From Saccharopolyspora rosea (GTDB taxonomy: Bacteria; Actinomycetota; Actinomycetes; Mycobacteriales; Pseudonocardiaceae), in the NCBI RefSeq assembly GCF_025643595.1, contig NZ_CP102826.1:4340001-4404000 (forward strand): a stretch of DNA of 64,000 bases. The letters are read 5' to 3'. Position numbers and translations under genes: made by a program. Positions 16,440 through 24,834 of the stretch are shown here, piece after piece. Under the pieces are notes generated by a model, which searched no databases, was not told the DNA's origin, and saw only the letters and a list, made by a program, of their open reading frames with translations. Each line of letters opens with the position of its first letter. The first letter of the stretch is position 1.

Positions 16440-17966
16440 TCAAGACGTCTGTTCCTCCAACTTCCCCTTGACCAGCTTCCCGGTCGGGGTCCGCGGCAGC
16501 GCGTCGACGAACTCGACGCTGCGCGGGGCCTTGTAGTGCGCCAGCCGGGCGCGCACGTGCTCGATCAGTTCGCGTTCCAGCTCCGGGCCCGGCGCGGCAC
16601 CGGGAGCCGGTTGCACCACGGCCTTGACCGATTCGCCCATCTCCTCGTCGGGCACGCCGATGACCGCGACGTCCAGCACGGCCGGGTGCGGGGCGAGGAC
16701 GTTCTCGACCTCCTGCGGGTAAATGTTCACCCCACCGGAGATGATCAGGAACGCCTTCCGGTCGGTGAGGTACAGGAAGCCGTCCTCGTCGAGGTACCCC
16801 AGGTCGCCCACGGTGGCCCACCCGGAGTGCGCGGGATGGCGGGCCGCGCGGGTCTTCTCGGGATCCCCGAGGTACTCGAACGCCTGCTCCTCGCGTTCGA
16901 AGTAGACGGTGCCGACCTCGCCCGGCGGCAGCTCGCGGCCGTCGTCGTCGCAGATGTGCACGACGCCGAGCACCGCACGCCCCACCGACCCGGGTTTCTC
17001 CGACCACTGCCGGGAATCGATCAGCGTCATGCCGATGCCCTCGGTGGCCGAGTAGTACTCGTGCAGGATCAGCCCCCACCAGTCGATCATCGCGCGCTTG
17101 ACCTCCACCGGGCACGGCGCGGCGGCGTGCACGGCGACCCGGTGCGTCGACAGGTCGTACCGCGCGCGGACCTCGTCCGGGAGCCGGAGCATCCGCACGA
17201 ACATCGTCGGCACCCACTGGCTGTGCGTGACGCCGTGGCGTTCGATCGCCCGCAACGCCTCCTCGGCGTCGAACCGCTCCATCAGCACCACGGTCCCGCC
17301 CAGCGCGTGCACGGACGCGCAGAAGCGCAGCGGTGCCGCGTGGTACACCGGCGCCGGGGACAGGTACACCGAATCGGACCCGAAGCCGTAGGCGGCGCGC
17401 AGCAGATCCACGAGCCGATCGCCGGGTTCGTCCACCTGCCGATCCGGCAGCGCGGGCTTGATCCCCTTGGGGCGCCCCGTGGTCCCCGACGAGTACAGCA
17501 GATCGGCGCCCCGCGGCTGGCGGTCCGGGCGGCGGGTGGACGCCGCGGCCAGGACGCGTTCGTAGTCGTCGAACCCGGCCACCGGACCACCGAAGGCGAG
17601 CCGCGTGCCCACCGCCACCTCGTCGGCCACGCCGCGCGCCAGGTCGGCCAGCGCCGCCGACACCACCAGCGCACCCGCGCCGGAATCCTCGACGATGTAG
17701 GAGATCTCCGACGCCTGGAGGTGGTTGTTCACCGCGCAGACGTACATCCCGGAACGCGCCGCGGCCCAGTACACCTCGAAGGCGCGGGGGTCGTTGTCGG
17801 TCAGCAGGGCGACGACGTCGCCCTCGCCCAGCCCCGCGGCCCGCAGCGCGTTGGCCAGCCGCAGCGAACGGTCGTCGAGTCCGCGGTAGGTCAACCGGGT
17901 TCCGGATCCCGCCACGATCACGGCCGGGTGGTCGGGCCGTTCGGCGGCGTGCACACCTGGGTACAT
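16440..17966 (-). CDS. class I AMP-forming acyl-CoA synthetase
   Basis: 508 residues; ATG at 17966 preceded by GAGGAGG. ANL motifs are complete: YSSGTTGRPKG, the EYYSATEG A5 motif, DRKAFLIISGGVNIYPQEVE hinge block and PRTPTGKLVKGKLEE with the acyl-AMP lysine. It heads a unit with the LLM oxidoreductase and, after 65 bases, a crotonase. The upstream side is a G-rich 52-bp tandem array that separates it from a divergent synthetase. Confidence 0.9.
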   Translation of the reverse strand: MYPGVHAAERPDHPAVIVAGSGTRLTYRGLDDRSLRLANALRAAGLGEGDVVALLTDNDPRAFEVYWAAARSGMYVCAVNNHLQASEISYIVEDSGAGALVVSAALADLARGVADEVAVGTRLAFGGPVAGFDDYERVLAAASTRRPDRQPRGADLLYSSGTTGRPKGIKPALPDRQVDEPGDRLVDLLRAAYGFGSDSVYLSPAPVYHAAPLRFCASVHALGGTVVLMERFDAEEALRAIERHGVTHSQWVPTMFVRMLRLPDEVRARYDLSTHRVAVHAAAPCPVEVKRAMIDWWGLILHEYYSATEGIGMTLIDSRQWSEKPGSVGRAVLGVVHICDDDGRELPPGEVGTVYFEREEQAFEYLGDPEKTRAARHPAHSGWATVGDLGYLDEDGFLYLTDRKAFLIISGGVNIYPQEVENVLAPHPAVLDVAVIGVPDEEMGESVKAVVQPAPGAAPGPELERELIEHVRARLAHYKAPRSVEFVDALPRTPTGKLVKGKLEEQTS

Positions 17967-18046
17967 GCGGTTCCTCCTCGAACCGGGACGGAGGTCCGAT
18001 GTGGACGTTCCGTTGGTGGTGCCTTTGGGGATTCTCGCCCTCCCGT

Positions 18047-18254
18047 CACCCGACCACCACCCCCCACGGAGGCGCACCGCGCCACAGCACCAACCCGTCA
18101 CCCGACCACCACCCCCCACGGAGGCGCACCGCGCCACAGCACCAACCCGTCACCCGACCACCACCCCCCACGGAGGCGCACCGCGCCACAGCACCAAACC
18201 GTCGCCCAGCCACCACCGAGGAGGCGCGCCTGCGAGCCGCGAGCACCGGGCGGG
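18047..18254. repeat. 52-bp tandem array, four units, G-rich on the minus strand
   Basis: Units start at 18047, 18099, 18151 and 18203, an exact 52-base period; the first three are nearly identical (CACCCGACCACCACCCCCCA then CGGAGGCGCACCGCGCCACA) and the fourth is diverged. The minus strand carries four G-runs per unit. The unit is a relative of the module in the elements near 44.9, 45.0 and 50.7 kb and of the 51-base repeat in the MFS gene (49639-49790). The array fills most of the 370-base gap between two divergent acyl-CoA synthetase genes. No gene was seen in the gap. Confidence 0.9.
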
Positions 18255-18335
18255 GGTGGGAGTCGACCTTGACTGCGCACCCCCGCTCCGCTTCAGTATG
18301 AGGTGCGCCACATCCCCTTCCTGGCGAGGACGCCG

Positions 18336-19895
18336 ATGCCTGATCCGCTGCTGACCGGTCGCGGGATGACGATGAGCGACCAGCTCGCCCGGCACGCCCG
18401 CACCGCCCCCGACGACGTCGCGCTCCGCTTCGGAGCCGCCCGCCGCACCTACCGCGAACTCGACGATCGCGCCACCCGGCTCGCGAACGCCCTGCGACTG
18501 CGCGGGATCGGCCCCGGCGACCGCATCGCCGTGCTGGGGCACAACGGGATCGAGGTGATCGAGTGCTACTACGCCGCGGCGCGGCTCGGCGCGATCTGCG
18601 TCCCGGTCAACTTCCGACTCGTCGCCGACGAGATCGCCTACGTGCTCGCCGACAGCGGCGCGGCGGCGGTGCTGGTCGACGAGACCTTCGCCGACGTCGT
18701 CGCCGCGGCCCGGGCGAAGGCGCGGTGCACCGAGGTGTGCCTGGTGATCGGCGACGCGCGCAGCGACGGCGCCGAGCGCTACGAGGACGCGCTGCGCGAG
18801 GCGAGCACCGAGCCCGTCGACGTCGCCGTCGACGAGCACTCCCCCGCGTTCGTGATGTACACCTCCGGCACCACCGGGCATCCGAAGGGCGCGGTGCTCA
18901 CCCACCGCAACCTGCTGATGCACACCTTCAGCATGCTGGTGCAGAACGGGGTCTGCGACAACGACCGCATCGGGTTGTCCGGCGGTCCGCTGTTCCACAT
19001 CGCCGGACTGGCCGCGATGCTGCCGACGCTGCTGATCGGCGGGACGTGGGTGGTGGCCCGCACCGGGGGTTTCGACCCCGCCGAGGCGGTGGCCGTGCTG
19101 GAACGCGAACGCGTGACGTCGTGCTTCTTCGTCCCCGCGCAGTGGCAGGCGATCTGCGCGGTGCCGGACATCGCCGAACGCGACCTGTCCGCGCTGCGGC
19201 GCGTCACCTGGGGCGCGGCCCCGGCGTCCACCGACCTGCTGCGCAGGATGATCGAGACGTTCCCGGACGCCGAGGTGACGTCGGTGTTCGGCCAGACCGA
19301 GTGCAGTCCGGTGACGACGATGCTGCGCGGCGCGGACGCGCTGCGCAAGATCGGGTCGGTCGGCAAACCGATCCTCAACGTCGAGGCCCGGATCGTCGAC
19401 GACGACATGAACGACGTACCGCCCGGCGAGGTCGGCGAGATCGTCTACCGCGGCCCGATGGTCATGCAGGGCTACTGGGGCAGGCCGGAGGAGACCGCGG
19501 AAGCCTTCCGCGGCGGCTGGTTCCACTCCGGCGACCTGGTCCGCCAGGACGAGGACGGCTACCTCTTCGTGGTGGACCGCAAGAAGGACATGATCATCTC
19601 CGGTGGGGAGAACATCTACTGCGCCGAGGTGGAGAACACCCTGCACGGTCACCCCAAGATCGCCGAGGTCTCGCTGATCGGCGTGCCCGACCCGAAGTGG
19701 GGCGAGACGCCACTGGCCGTGCTCGTCCCGCGCGAGGCGGCCGACCCGCCGACGGCGGAGGAACTGCTGGCCTGGTCGCGGGAACGGATGGCCGCCTACA
19801 AGTGCCCCCGCCGCATCCAGGTCGTCGGGGAACTGCCGCGCAACCCGAGCGGCAAGGTGCTCAAGAACCGGCTTCGCGAGCAGTACTCGAAATGA
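18336..19895 (+). CDS. class I AMP-forming long-chain acyl-CoA synthetase
   Basis: 519 residues from an ATG with GAGGA five bases upstream. Motifs: YTSGTTGHPKG, SVFGQTECSP, VDRKKDMIISGGENIYCAEV and NPSGKVLKNRLRE with the catalytic lysine. The substrate pocket resembles medium/long-chain fatty-acid or aryl acid ligases. Its 3' end overlaps the convergent thioesterase gene by 35 bases. It is the third complete acyl-CoA ligase within 9 kb, each with different neighbours, which argues for distinct acids rather than redundancy. Confidence 0.9.
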   Translation: MPDPLLTGRGMTMSDQLARHARTAPDDVALRFGAARRTYRELDDRATRLANALRLRGIGPGDRIAVLGHNGIEVIECYYAAARLGAICVPVNFRLVADEIAYVLADSGAAAVLVDETFADVVAAARAKARCTEVCLVIGDARSDGAERYEDALREASTEPVDVAVDEHSPAFVMYTSGTTGHPKGAVLTHRNLLMHTFSMLVQNGVCDNDRIGLSGGPLFHIAGLAAMLPTLLIGGTWVVARTGGFDPAEAVAVLERERVTSCFFVPAQWQAICAVPDIAERDLSALRRVTWGAAPASTDLLRRMIETFPDAEVTSVFGQTECSPVTTMLRGADALRKIGSVGKPILNVEARIVDDDMNDVPPGEVGEIVYRGPMVMQGYWGRPEETAEAFRGGWFHSGDLVRQDEDGYLFVVDRKKDMIISGGENIYCAEVENTLHGHPKIAEVSLIGVPDPKWGETPLAVLVPREAADPPTAEELLAWSRERMAAYKCPRRIQVVGELPRNPSGKVLKNRLREQYSK

Positions 19896-20538
19896 ACCGG
19901 CCGCCGAACAAGCGCTTGGCCTGCTCCGCGCTGGGCGCCACGAACGACCCCTCGGCCTCCACGAGCACGGTGTCCGGATCGGCCTCGGTGGCGATGGTGG
20001 CGACCGAATTCGTCCAGCGCCCGTCGGGGGCGTCCAGCACGCGCCCGACCAGGCGCAGCGGCGTCTTCAGCGGCACCGGGCGCCGGTAGCGCAACGACAG
20101 CTTCACCGTCATGCCCGGCTTGCCGTGCGCGGCGTGGGCGTGCCCGAGGATCTGGTCCAGCAGCATCGCGCTGACCCCGCCGTGCACGTAGCTCGGCGGC
20201 CCCTCGTGCATCAGACCCAGCGTGCACGTCCCGACGGCGGCGCCGTCGACGATCTCGACGCGCAACGGCGGGGCGAACGGGTTCCCCGACCCCACGGCAG
20301 GGTTGTACATCCGCCGGGGCCGCTGATCGTCGTCCACAGTGGCCGGTTCACCGCGCCCGCGGGTCGCGGCCTCCAACGGCGGCACCAGCTCGCGGATCCG
20401 CGCGGTCACCTCGCGCAGCGTCCCGGTGTCGACCTCCGTCGACACCGCCGCCTCGGTCAACTCCCGCAGGGACGCGCCCAATTCGCGCACCGCGCGCCTG
20501 CGGTCCCGCAGTTCCTCGTCGCTCAACCGTTCCCCCAC
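19861..20538 (-). CDS. PaaI-family hotdog thioesterase
   Basis: 225 residues: a helical N-terminal extension (~1-75, several ELxxLxR repeats) followed by a single hotdog domain with the PaaI-type motif YVHGGVSAMLLDQILGHA, where the Gly-Gly and Asp are the usual thioester-binding and catalytic residues. Such enzymes hydrolyse acyl- or aryl-CoA. The GTG start lies three bases after the stop of the upstream crotonase, with a ribosome site inside that gene's end, so the two are coupled. Confidence 0.87.
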   Translation of the reverse strand: MGERLSDEELRDRRRAVRELGASLRELTEAAVSTEVDTGTLREVTARIRELVPPLEAATRGRGEPATVDDDQRPRRMYNPAVGSGNPFAPPLRVEIVDGAAVGTCTLGLMHEGPPSYVHGGVSAMLLDQILGHAHAAHGKPGMTVKLSLRYRRPVPLKTPLRLVGRVLDAPDGRWTNSVATIATEADPDTVLVEAEGSFVAPSAEQAKRLFGGRFISSTAREAGS

Positions 20539-20541
20539 TGC

Positions 20542-21306
20542 TCACTCACCCCGCCACACCGGCTTGCGCTTCTCGGCGAACGCCCGCGCGCCCTCCTGGG
20601 CGTCGGCCGAGCGCATCACCGGCATGGCGATCTCCGCCTGCTTCGCGAACGCCTCGGCGTCGGTCCAGGACACCGCGCCGGAGACGATCCGCTTGGTGGC
20701 GCGCACCGCCAGCGGCCCGTTCTCCGCGATGCGGGCGGCCAGCTCCCGCGCGCCGTCCAGGGCGCCGCCGGGCTCGGTGAGCACGTTGACCAGACCGTGC
20801 CGGTGGGCGATCTCGGCGGTCAGCGGATCGCCGGTCAGCGCCACCTGCATGGCCAGCTGGTAGGGCAGGGCCTTGGGCAGCCGCAGCAGGCCGCCCGCCG
20901 AGGCGACCAGGCCGCGCTTGACCTCCGGCAGCCCGAACTTCGCCTCCCGCGAGGCCACCACCAGGTCGCAGCTGAGCGCCAGCTCGCACCCGCCGGCCAG
21001 CGCCCACCCCTCCACGGCGGCGATCAGCGGCTTCGACGGCGGGCTCTCGGTCAGACCGCCGAACCCGCGCCCCGCCAGGTGGGGCCGCTCGCCGCGGGTG
21101 AACGCCTTGAGGTCCATGCCCGCGCTGAACACGCCGCCCGCGCCGGTGAGGATGCCGAGCACGACGTCGGACCGCGCCTCCAGCTCGTCGATCGCGGCGG
21201 CCAGACCCTCGGCCACGGCACGGTCCACGGCGTTGCGCGCTTCGGGCCGGTTGATGGTGATCACGGCGGTGCCGCCGGAGATCTCGGTCAGGACACTGTC
21301 ACCCAC
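20542..21306 (-). CDS. enoyl-CoA hydratase family protein
   Basis: 254 residues from a GTG with GAGGAGA upstream. Oxyanion-hole blocks GAGGVFSAGMDLKAF and VEGWALAGGCELALSCDLVVAS are complete; the C-terminal KRKPVWRGE ending is typical of the family. The residue aligned with the second catalytic Glu (FGLPEVKRGLVASAGGLLRLP) appears replaced by the ASAGG stretch, so isomerase or other activity is possible. First gene of a two-gene operon with the thioesterase; a palindromic operator candidate sits 66 bases upstream. Confidence 0.88.
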   Translation of the reverse strand: MGDSVLTEISGGTAVITINRPEARNAVDRAVAEGLAAAIDELEARSDVVLGILTGAGGVFSAGMDLKAFTRGERPHLAGRGFGGLTESPPSKPLIAAVEGWALAGGCELALSCDLVVASREAKFGLPEVKRGLVASAGGLLRLPKALPYQLAMQVALTGDPLTAEIAHRHGLVNVLTEPGGALDGARELAARIAENGPLAVRATKRIVSGAVSWTDAEAFAKQAEIAMPVMRSADAQEGARAFAEKRKPVWRGE

Positions 21307-21371
21307 GCTGTCTCCTCGGTCTGCTCGCGGGCAAGCGGGTCCCAGTGTTACCCGCGGGTTCCTCCCGCGTC

Positions 21372-21391
21372 CAGACCGACCGTCCGGTCTG
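21372..21391. promoter_or_regulatory. palindromic TetR-type operator between divergent crotonases
   Basis: CAGACCGACCGTCCGGTCTG has perfect 7-base arms (CAGACCG/CGGTCTG) around a 6-base centre. It sits between divergently transcribed crotonase genes and could control both. Its core ACCGACC...GGT resembles the ACCGACCAGTCGGT site at 41984-41997. Confidence 0.5.
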
Positions 21392-21407
21392 TGGCACACT
21401 GCGGGTC

Positions 21408-23423
21408 GTGGCCGCGATCACCACGTGGCGGGAGTCGGGTGTCCGCTGGATCCGGTTCGAACGGCCGGACAAGCTCAACGCCCTCACCGTCGACGAACTG
21501 CGCGAGGTCGCCGACCTGCTGTCCGGGCCGGCGCCGGAGGCCGTCGTGTTCACCGGCAGCGGCCGGGCGTTCTCCGCCGGGATGCACGTCGACTCGTTCC
21601 GCGACCTGGACCGCGACGGCGCGCGGGAGCTCATCGGTGCGGTGCGCGACTTCGTCGGCGCCGCGCGGCTCGCGCCGTGCCCGACGGTGGCGGCGGTCAA
21701 CGGCCACTGCCTCGGCGCGGCCTTCGAACTCGCGCTGGCCTGCGACGTGCGCATCGTCGCCCAACACGCCGATTTCGGGCTGCCGGAGATCCGGGTCGGC
21801 ATCCCGTCCGTGGTCGACGCGGCGCTGCTGCAACAGCACGTCGGGCTCGGCAAGGCCAAGGAGATGATCCTGACCGGCGACCGCTACCCGGTCTCGACGC
21901 TTCCCGCGCTGGCCAACGACATCGTGCCCGCCGAGGACCTCGACACCGCCACCCGGCGGATGCTCGACCGGCTCACCGGGCACAGCAGAGCGGCCGTGGC
22001 CGCGCAGAAACGGCTGTTCGAGATCTGGCAGAACGCACCGCTGGCCGAGAGCATCGCCGCCAGCGTCGACGAGTTCGCCGAGGTCTTCACCGACCCGGAC
22101 ACCGCACGCGCGGTCCGCGCGCGGCGGGCCGCGGTCGGCCGCGGGGAGCAACCCGCGTTCCTCCGGAGCGCACCGGCTCCCCTCGTTCAGGGGTTTGCGA
22201 AGATCGCGGGCGTCCGGCAGCCTCGAACGCCGAGCCGCGGGAGGTGGTCGGTCGGTGCGAGCGGAACGCGTCACGGCCGTGGCGACCGGACTGCTGGTGG
22301 CCCTGGTCCCGCCCCTCGCACTGCGCAGCGACTCCCCCGCCACCGCACCGGGCGCCTCCGCCCCGGCGCACCGGGCCGCCCCGACACCGCCCGAGGTGTC
22401 CGCGGACGGGCGGTTGCCCTCGGACACCCGGCTCAGCCCGGGATTCCTCGCCCAGTTGGCGGACGAACCGCCGCCTCCCGTCGACGCGCCGCCACCGAAT
22501 CCGGGACGGCTCGGCATCCCCGGCGTCGTGCTGGCCGCCTACGAACGCGCCTCGGGCACCCTCGCGCGCACCAGGCCGCGCTGCGGCGTGCACTGGTCCG
22601 CGCTGGCGGGCATCGGCAAGGTCGAGTCCGATCACGCGCGGTCCGGCCGCGTCGACCGGGCCGGCCGCACCACGACACCGATCCTCGGGCCCCGGCTGAC
22701 CGGCTCGCCCGGGGTGGCCGCGATCCCCGACACCGACGGCGGATCGCTCGACGGCGACCCGGTGTGGGACCGGGCCGCGGGCCCGATGCAGTTCATCCCG
22801 GCGACGTGGCGGCGCTACGGCACCGACGGCAACGGCGACCGGACGGCCGACCCGCACAACGTGTTCGACGCGGCCGGCGCCGCCGGCCGACTGCTCTGCG
22901 CGGGAGGCGACGACCTCCGCGACCGCGCGCAGCTGGCCGGGGCGGTGTTCCGCTACAACCACTCGGAGGCGTACGTGCGCGCCGTGCTGGCCTGGGCCGA
23001 CGCCTACGCGCGCGGAGCCGTCCCGACGCCCGGGGACGTCGCGGTCGCGCCGGACCGCCCGGCCGTGCTCGCGCTGCCCGCCGCCGCTGCGCCCCCACCG
23101 CCCGCGGCACCCCCGGCTCCGGCTCCGACCGCGCCGCCGCCCGGTCCCGCCCCGGCGCCACAACGGTCCGCCCCGGCACCACAACGGCCCGCTCCCGCCC
23201 CGGCGCCCGCGCCCCGACCTCCCGGGCCGACCTCGCAGCCCCCGCCTCCGCAACCGCCGCCTCCCCCACCGCCCACGTCCACGGCCCCACCGCCCACGTC
23301 GTCCACTCCGCCGCCGAGTTCGTCACCACCCCCGACGTCCGAGCCGACACCGACGAGCAACCCCGAACCCGCGCCGTAGCAGGTGAATCCGGAAACCCTT
23401 GCGGGCGGCCGACAACGCCGTAA
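21408..23423 (+). CDS. crotonase-family ORF lacking a stop at the family C-terminus
   Basis: A GTG at 21408 opens a crotonase of normal order: RPDKLNALTVDELREVADLL, GSGRAFSAGMHVDSF and VNGHCLGAAFELALACDVRI, then GLPEIRVGIPSVVDAALLQ with the catalytic Glu. Similarity ends near residue 245 (about 22140), where the family normally stops. Here the frame has no stop until 23423 and runs out of frame through the whole lytic-transglycosylase gene at 22255; the ~430 extra residues are Arg/Pro-rich and look non-coding. A lost stop or a 1-base indel near 22150-22250 is likely. Confidence 0.6.
   Translation: MAAITTWRESGVRWIRFERPDKLNALTVDELREVADLLSGPAPEAVVFTGSGRAFSAGMHVDSFRDLDRDGARELIGAVRDFVGAARLAPCPTVAAVNGHCLGAAFELALACDVRIVAQHADFGLPEIRVGIPSVVDAALLQQHVGLGKAKEMILTGDRYPVSTLPALANDIVPAEDLDTATRRMLDRLTGHSRAAVAAQKRLFEIWQNAPLAESIAASVDEFAEVFTDPDTARAVRARRAAVGRGEQPAFLRSAPAPLVQGFAKIAGVRQPRTPSRGRWSVGASGTRHGRGDRTAGGPGPAPRTAQRLPRHRTGRLRPGAPGRPDTARGVRGRAVALGHPAQPGIPRPVGGRTAASRRRAATESGTARHPRRRAGRLRTRLGHPRAHQAALRRALVRAGGHRQGRVRSRAVRPRRPGRPHHDTDPRAPADRLARGGRDPRHRRRIARRRPGVGPGRGPDAVHPGDVAALRHRRQRRPDGRPAQRVRRGRRRRPTALRGRRRPPRPRAAGRGGVPLQPLGGVRARRAGLGRRLRARSRPDARGRRGRAGPPGRARAARRRCAPTARGTPGSGSDRAAARSRPGATTVRPGTTTARSRPGARAPTSRADLAAPASATAASPTAHVHGPTAHVVHSAAEFVTTPDVRADTDEQPRTRAVAGESGNPCGRPTTP
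22255..23379 (+). CDS. secreted lytic transglycosylase with Pro-rich tail
   Basis: 374 residues from a GTG. A short basic stretch and hydrophobic segment (TAVATGLLVALVPPLAL) form a signal peptide or anchor. Residues ~95-255 are an SLT-like domain of the actinobacterial MltB-related type: HWSALAGIGKVESDHA carries the catalytic Glu, and GPMQFIPATWRRYGTDGNGD and YNHSEAYV match family blocks. From ~265 the protein is a Pro/Ala/Thr tail of ~110 residues likely to span the cell wall. It cleaves peptidoglycan glycan strands to 1,6-anhydromuropeptides. It overlaps, in another frame, the runaway crotonase frame; the biased protein composition marks this one as real. Confidence 0.85.
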   Translation: MRAERVTAVATGLLVALVPPLALRSDSPATAPGASAPAHRAAPTPPEVSADGRLPSDTRLSPGFLAQLADEPPPPVDAPPPNPGRLGIPGVVLAAYERASGTLARTRPRCGVHWSALAGIGKVESDHARSGRVDRAGRTTTPILGPRLTGSPGVAAIPDTDGGSLDGDPVWDRAAGPMQFIPATWRRYGTDGNGDRTADPHNVFDAAGAAGRLLCAGGDDLRDRAQLAGAVFRYNHSEAYVRAVLAWADAYARGAVPTPGDVAVAPDRPAVLALPAAAAPPPPAAPPAPAPTAPPPGPAPAPQRSAPAPQRPAPAPAPAPRPPGPTSQPPPPQPPPPPPPTSTAPPPTSSTPPPSSSPPPTSEPTPTSNPEPAP

Positions 23424-23426
23424 GAT
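23399..23426 (+). promoter_or_regulatory. promoter candidate for the flavin amine oxidase gene
   Basis: TTGCGG (23399-23404) and TAAGAT (23421-23426) with a 16-base spacer, 43 bases upstream of the ATG at 23469 and just after the lytic-transglycosylase stop. Confidence 0.35.
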
Positions 23427-23468
23427 CATCAACGCCGCGCGGCCAGGCCACGGAAACGAGGGACGAAC

Positions 23469-24773
23469 ATGGATTTCTCGCACGACGTCGTCGTGGTCGG
23501 CGCCGGGTTCGCCGGTCTCACCGCGGCGCGCGAACTGTCGCTGCGCGGCCGATCGGTGGCCGTGCTGGAGGCCCGCGACCGCATCGGCGGACGGACCTGG
23601 ACCGACGAGCGGCTGGGCCGACGCCTGGAGATGGGCGGCACGTGGGTGCACTGGCTGCAACCGCACACCTGGAGCGAAATCACCCGGTACGGCCTGGACG
23701 TCGAACCCAGCCCGTCCGCGCGGACGGTCCACTGGATCGCGGACGGCACCGTGCACAAGAGCGATGCCGCCGCCTTCGACGAGCTGATCGCGGCGGGCAT
23801 GGACCGGCTCGCGGCCGACAGCCGCACCTGGTTCCCGTTGCCCTACCGGCCTTTCCACCGCGCGGGACTGGACGAAGTGGACGGACGGTCGGTCGCCGAC
23901 TACTTCGCCGCGCTGGACCTGCCGCCCGTGGAACGCGAGGTGACCACCGGCGTGTGGGCGGAGCACTTCAACGGTCCGGCGGCCGAGTCCGGGCTGACGC
24001 AGGCGATGCGGTGGTGCGCGGCCGCGTCCGGCGACTGGCGGCTGCTGCACGAGGCGACGTCCGGGTACCGGCTCACCGCCGGAACCGCGGCCCTGGCGCG
24101 CGCCATCGCGCACGACGGCAATGCCGAGATCCACCTCGGCACCCCGGTGACCGCCATCCGCCAGGCGGGCAGCGGCGCGGTCGTCACGACCGCCGACGGC
24201 CAGCGCTTCACCGCGCGGCGCGTGGTGTGCACGCTGCCGCTGAACGTGCTGGACACCATCGAGTTCCTACCGGACCTGCCGGAACCGAAGCTGGCGGCGA
24301 ACGCCGAGCGCACCGCCTCGCAGGGGCTGAAGACGTGGATCCGGGTGCGCGGCGAGGTCGAACCGTTCACCGCCTACGCGCCGGACGACCACCCCCTCAC
24401 TTTCGCGCGCCCGGAGTACACAGTGGACGGTGACACGATCCTGGTCGCCTTCGGCACCCGCGCGGACCGGCTCTCCCCCAACGACCACGAGGGAGTGGTC
24501 CGCGCGCTGCGCGCCTGGCGGGACGACCTGGACGTCGTCGAGGTCGCCGGGCACGACTGGATGCGCGACGAGTTCTCCCGGGAGACCTGGCCGATGCAGC
24601 GACCCGGTCAGCTCACCGGCTCGCTGCGCGCGCTGCGCGAACCGCACGGACCGGTGCACTTCGCCGGTTCCGACGTCGCCGACGGGTGGGCCGGATTCAT
24701 CGACGGCGCCATCGAGAGCGGGCTGACCACGGCGCGCGCGATCACCGCCGAACTCCGGCACGCCCTCGCCTGA
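23469..24773 (+). CDS. flavin monoamine oxidase family FAD enzyme
   Basis: 434 residues. The N-terminal Rossmann fold VVVVGAGFAGLTAARELSLR and ARDRIGGRTWTDE bind FAD; MGGTWVHW follows, and the C-terminal block FAGSDVADGWAGFIDGAIES is the family's second FAD-contact motif. These enzymes oxidatively deaminate amines or amino acids to the aldehyde/ketone, ammonia and hydrogen peroxide. Preceded by GAAACGAGGGACGAAC. It stands alone and ends in front of a strong hairpin. The amine substrate is not predictable. Confidence 0.88.
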   Translation: MDFSHDVVVVGAGFAGLTAARELSLRGRSVAVLEARDRIGGRTWTDERLGRRLEMGGTWVHWLQPHTWSEITRYGLDVEPSPSARTVHWIADGTVHKSDAAAFDELIAAGMDRLAADSRTWFPLPYRPFHRAGLDEVDGRSVADYFAALDLPPVEREVTTGVWAEHFNGPAAESGLTQAMRWCAAASGDWRLLHEATSGYRLTAGTAALARAIAHDGNAEIHLGTPVTAIRQAGSGAVVTTADGQRFTARRVVCTLPLNVLDTIEFLPDLPEPKLAANAERTASQGLKTWIRVRGEVEPFTAYAPDDHPLTFARPEYTVDGDTILVAFGTRADRLSPNDHEGVVRALRAWRDDLDVVEVAGHDWMRDEFSRETWPMQRPGQLTGSLRALREPHGPVHFAGSDVADGWAGFIDGAIESGLTTARAITAELRHALA

Positions 24774-24787
24774 GTCCACTGCGGACG

Positions 24788-24825
24788 GAGTGCGGCGGTG
24801 TCCCGGTCGGGACACCGCCGCACTC
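24788..24825. terminator. bidirectional terminator with 17-bp perfect stem
   Basis: Perfect inverted repeat: left arm 24788-24804 (GAGTGCGGCGGTGTCCC), loop GGTC, right arm 24809-24825. It lies between the convergent amine oxidase (ends 24773) and gltD (ends 24835). There is no T-run, as is common for actinomycete terminators. Confidence 0.8.
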
Positions 24826-24834
24826 GGAGCGGAA

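Noticed and set aside
18047..18254. CRISPR array
   Set aside because: The whole 52-base unit repeats with no unique spacers, and there are no cas genes.
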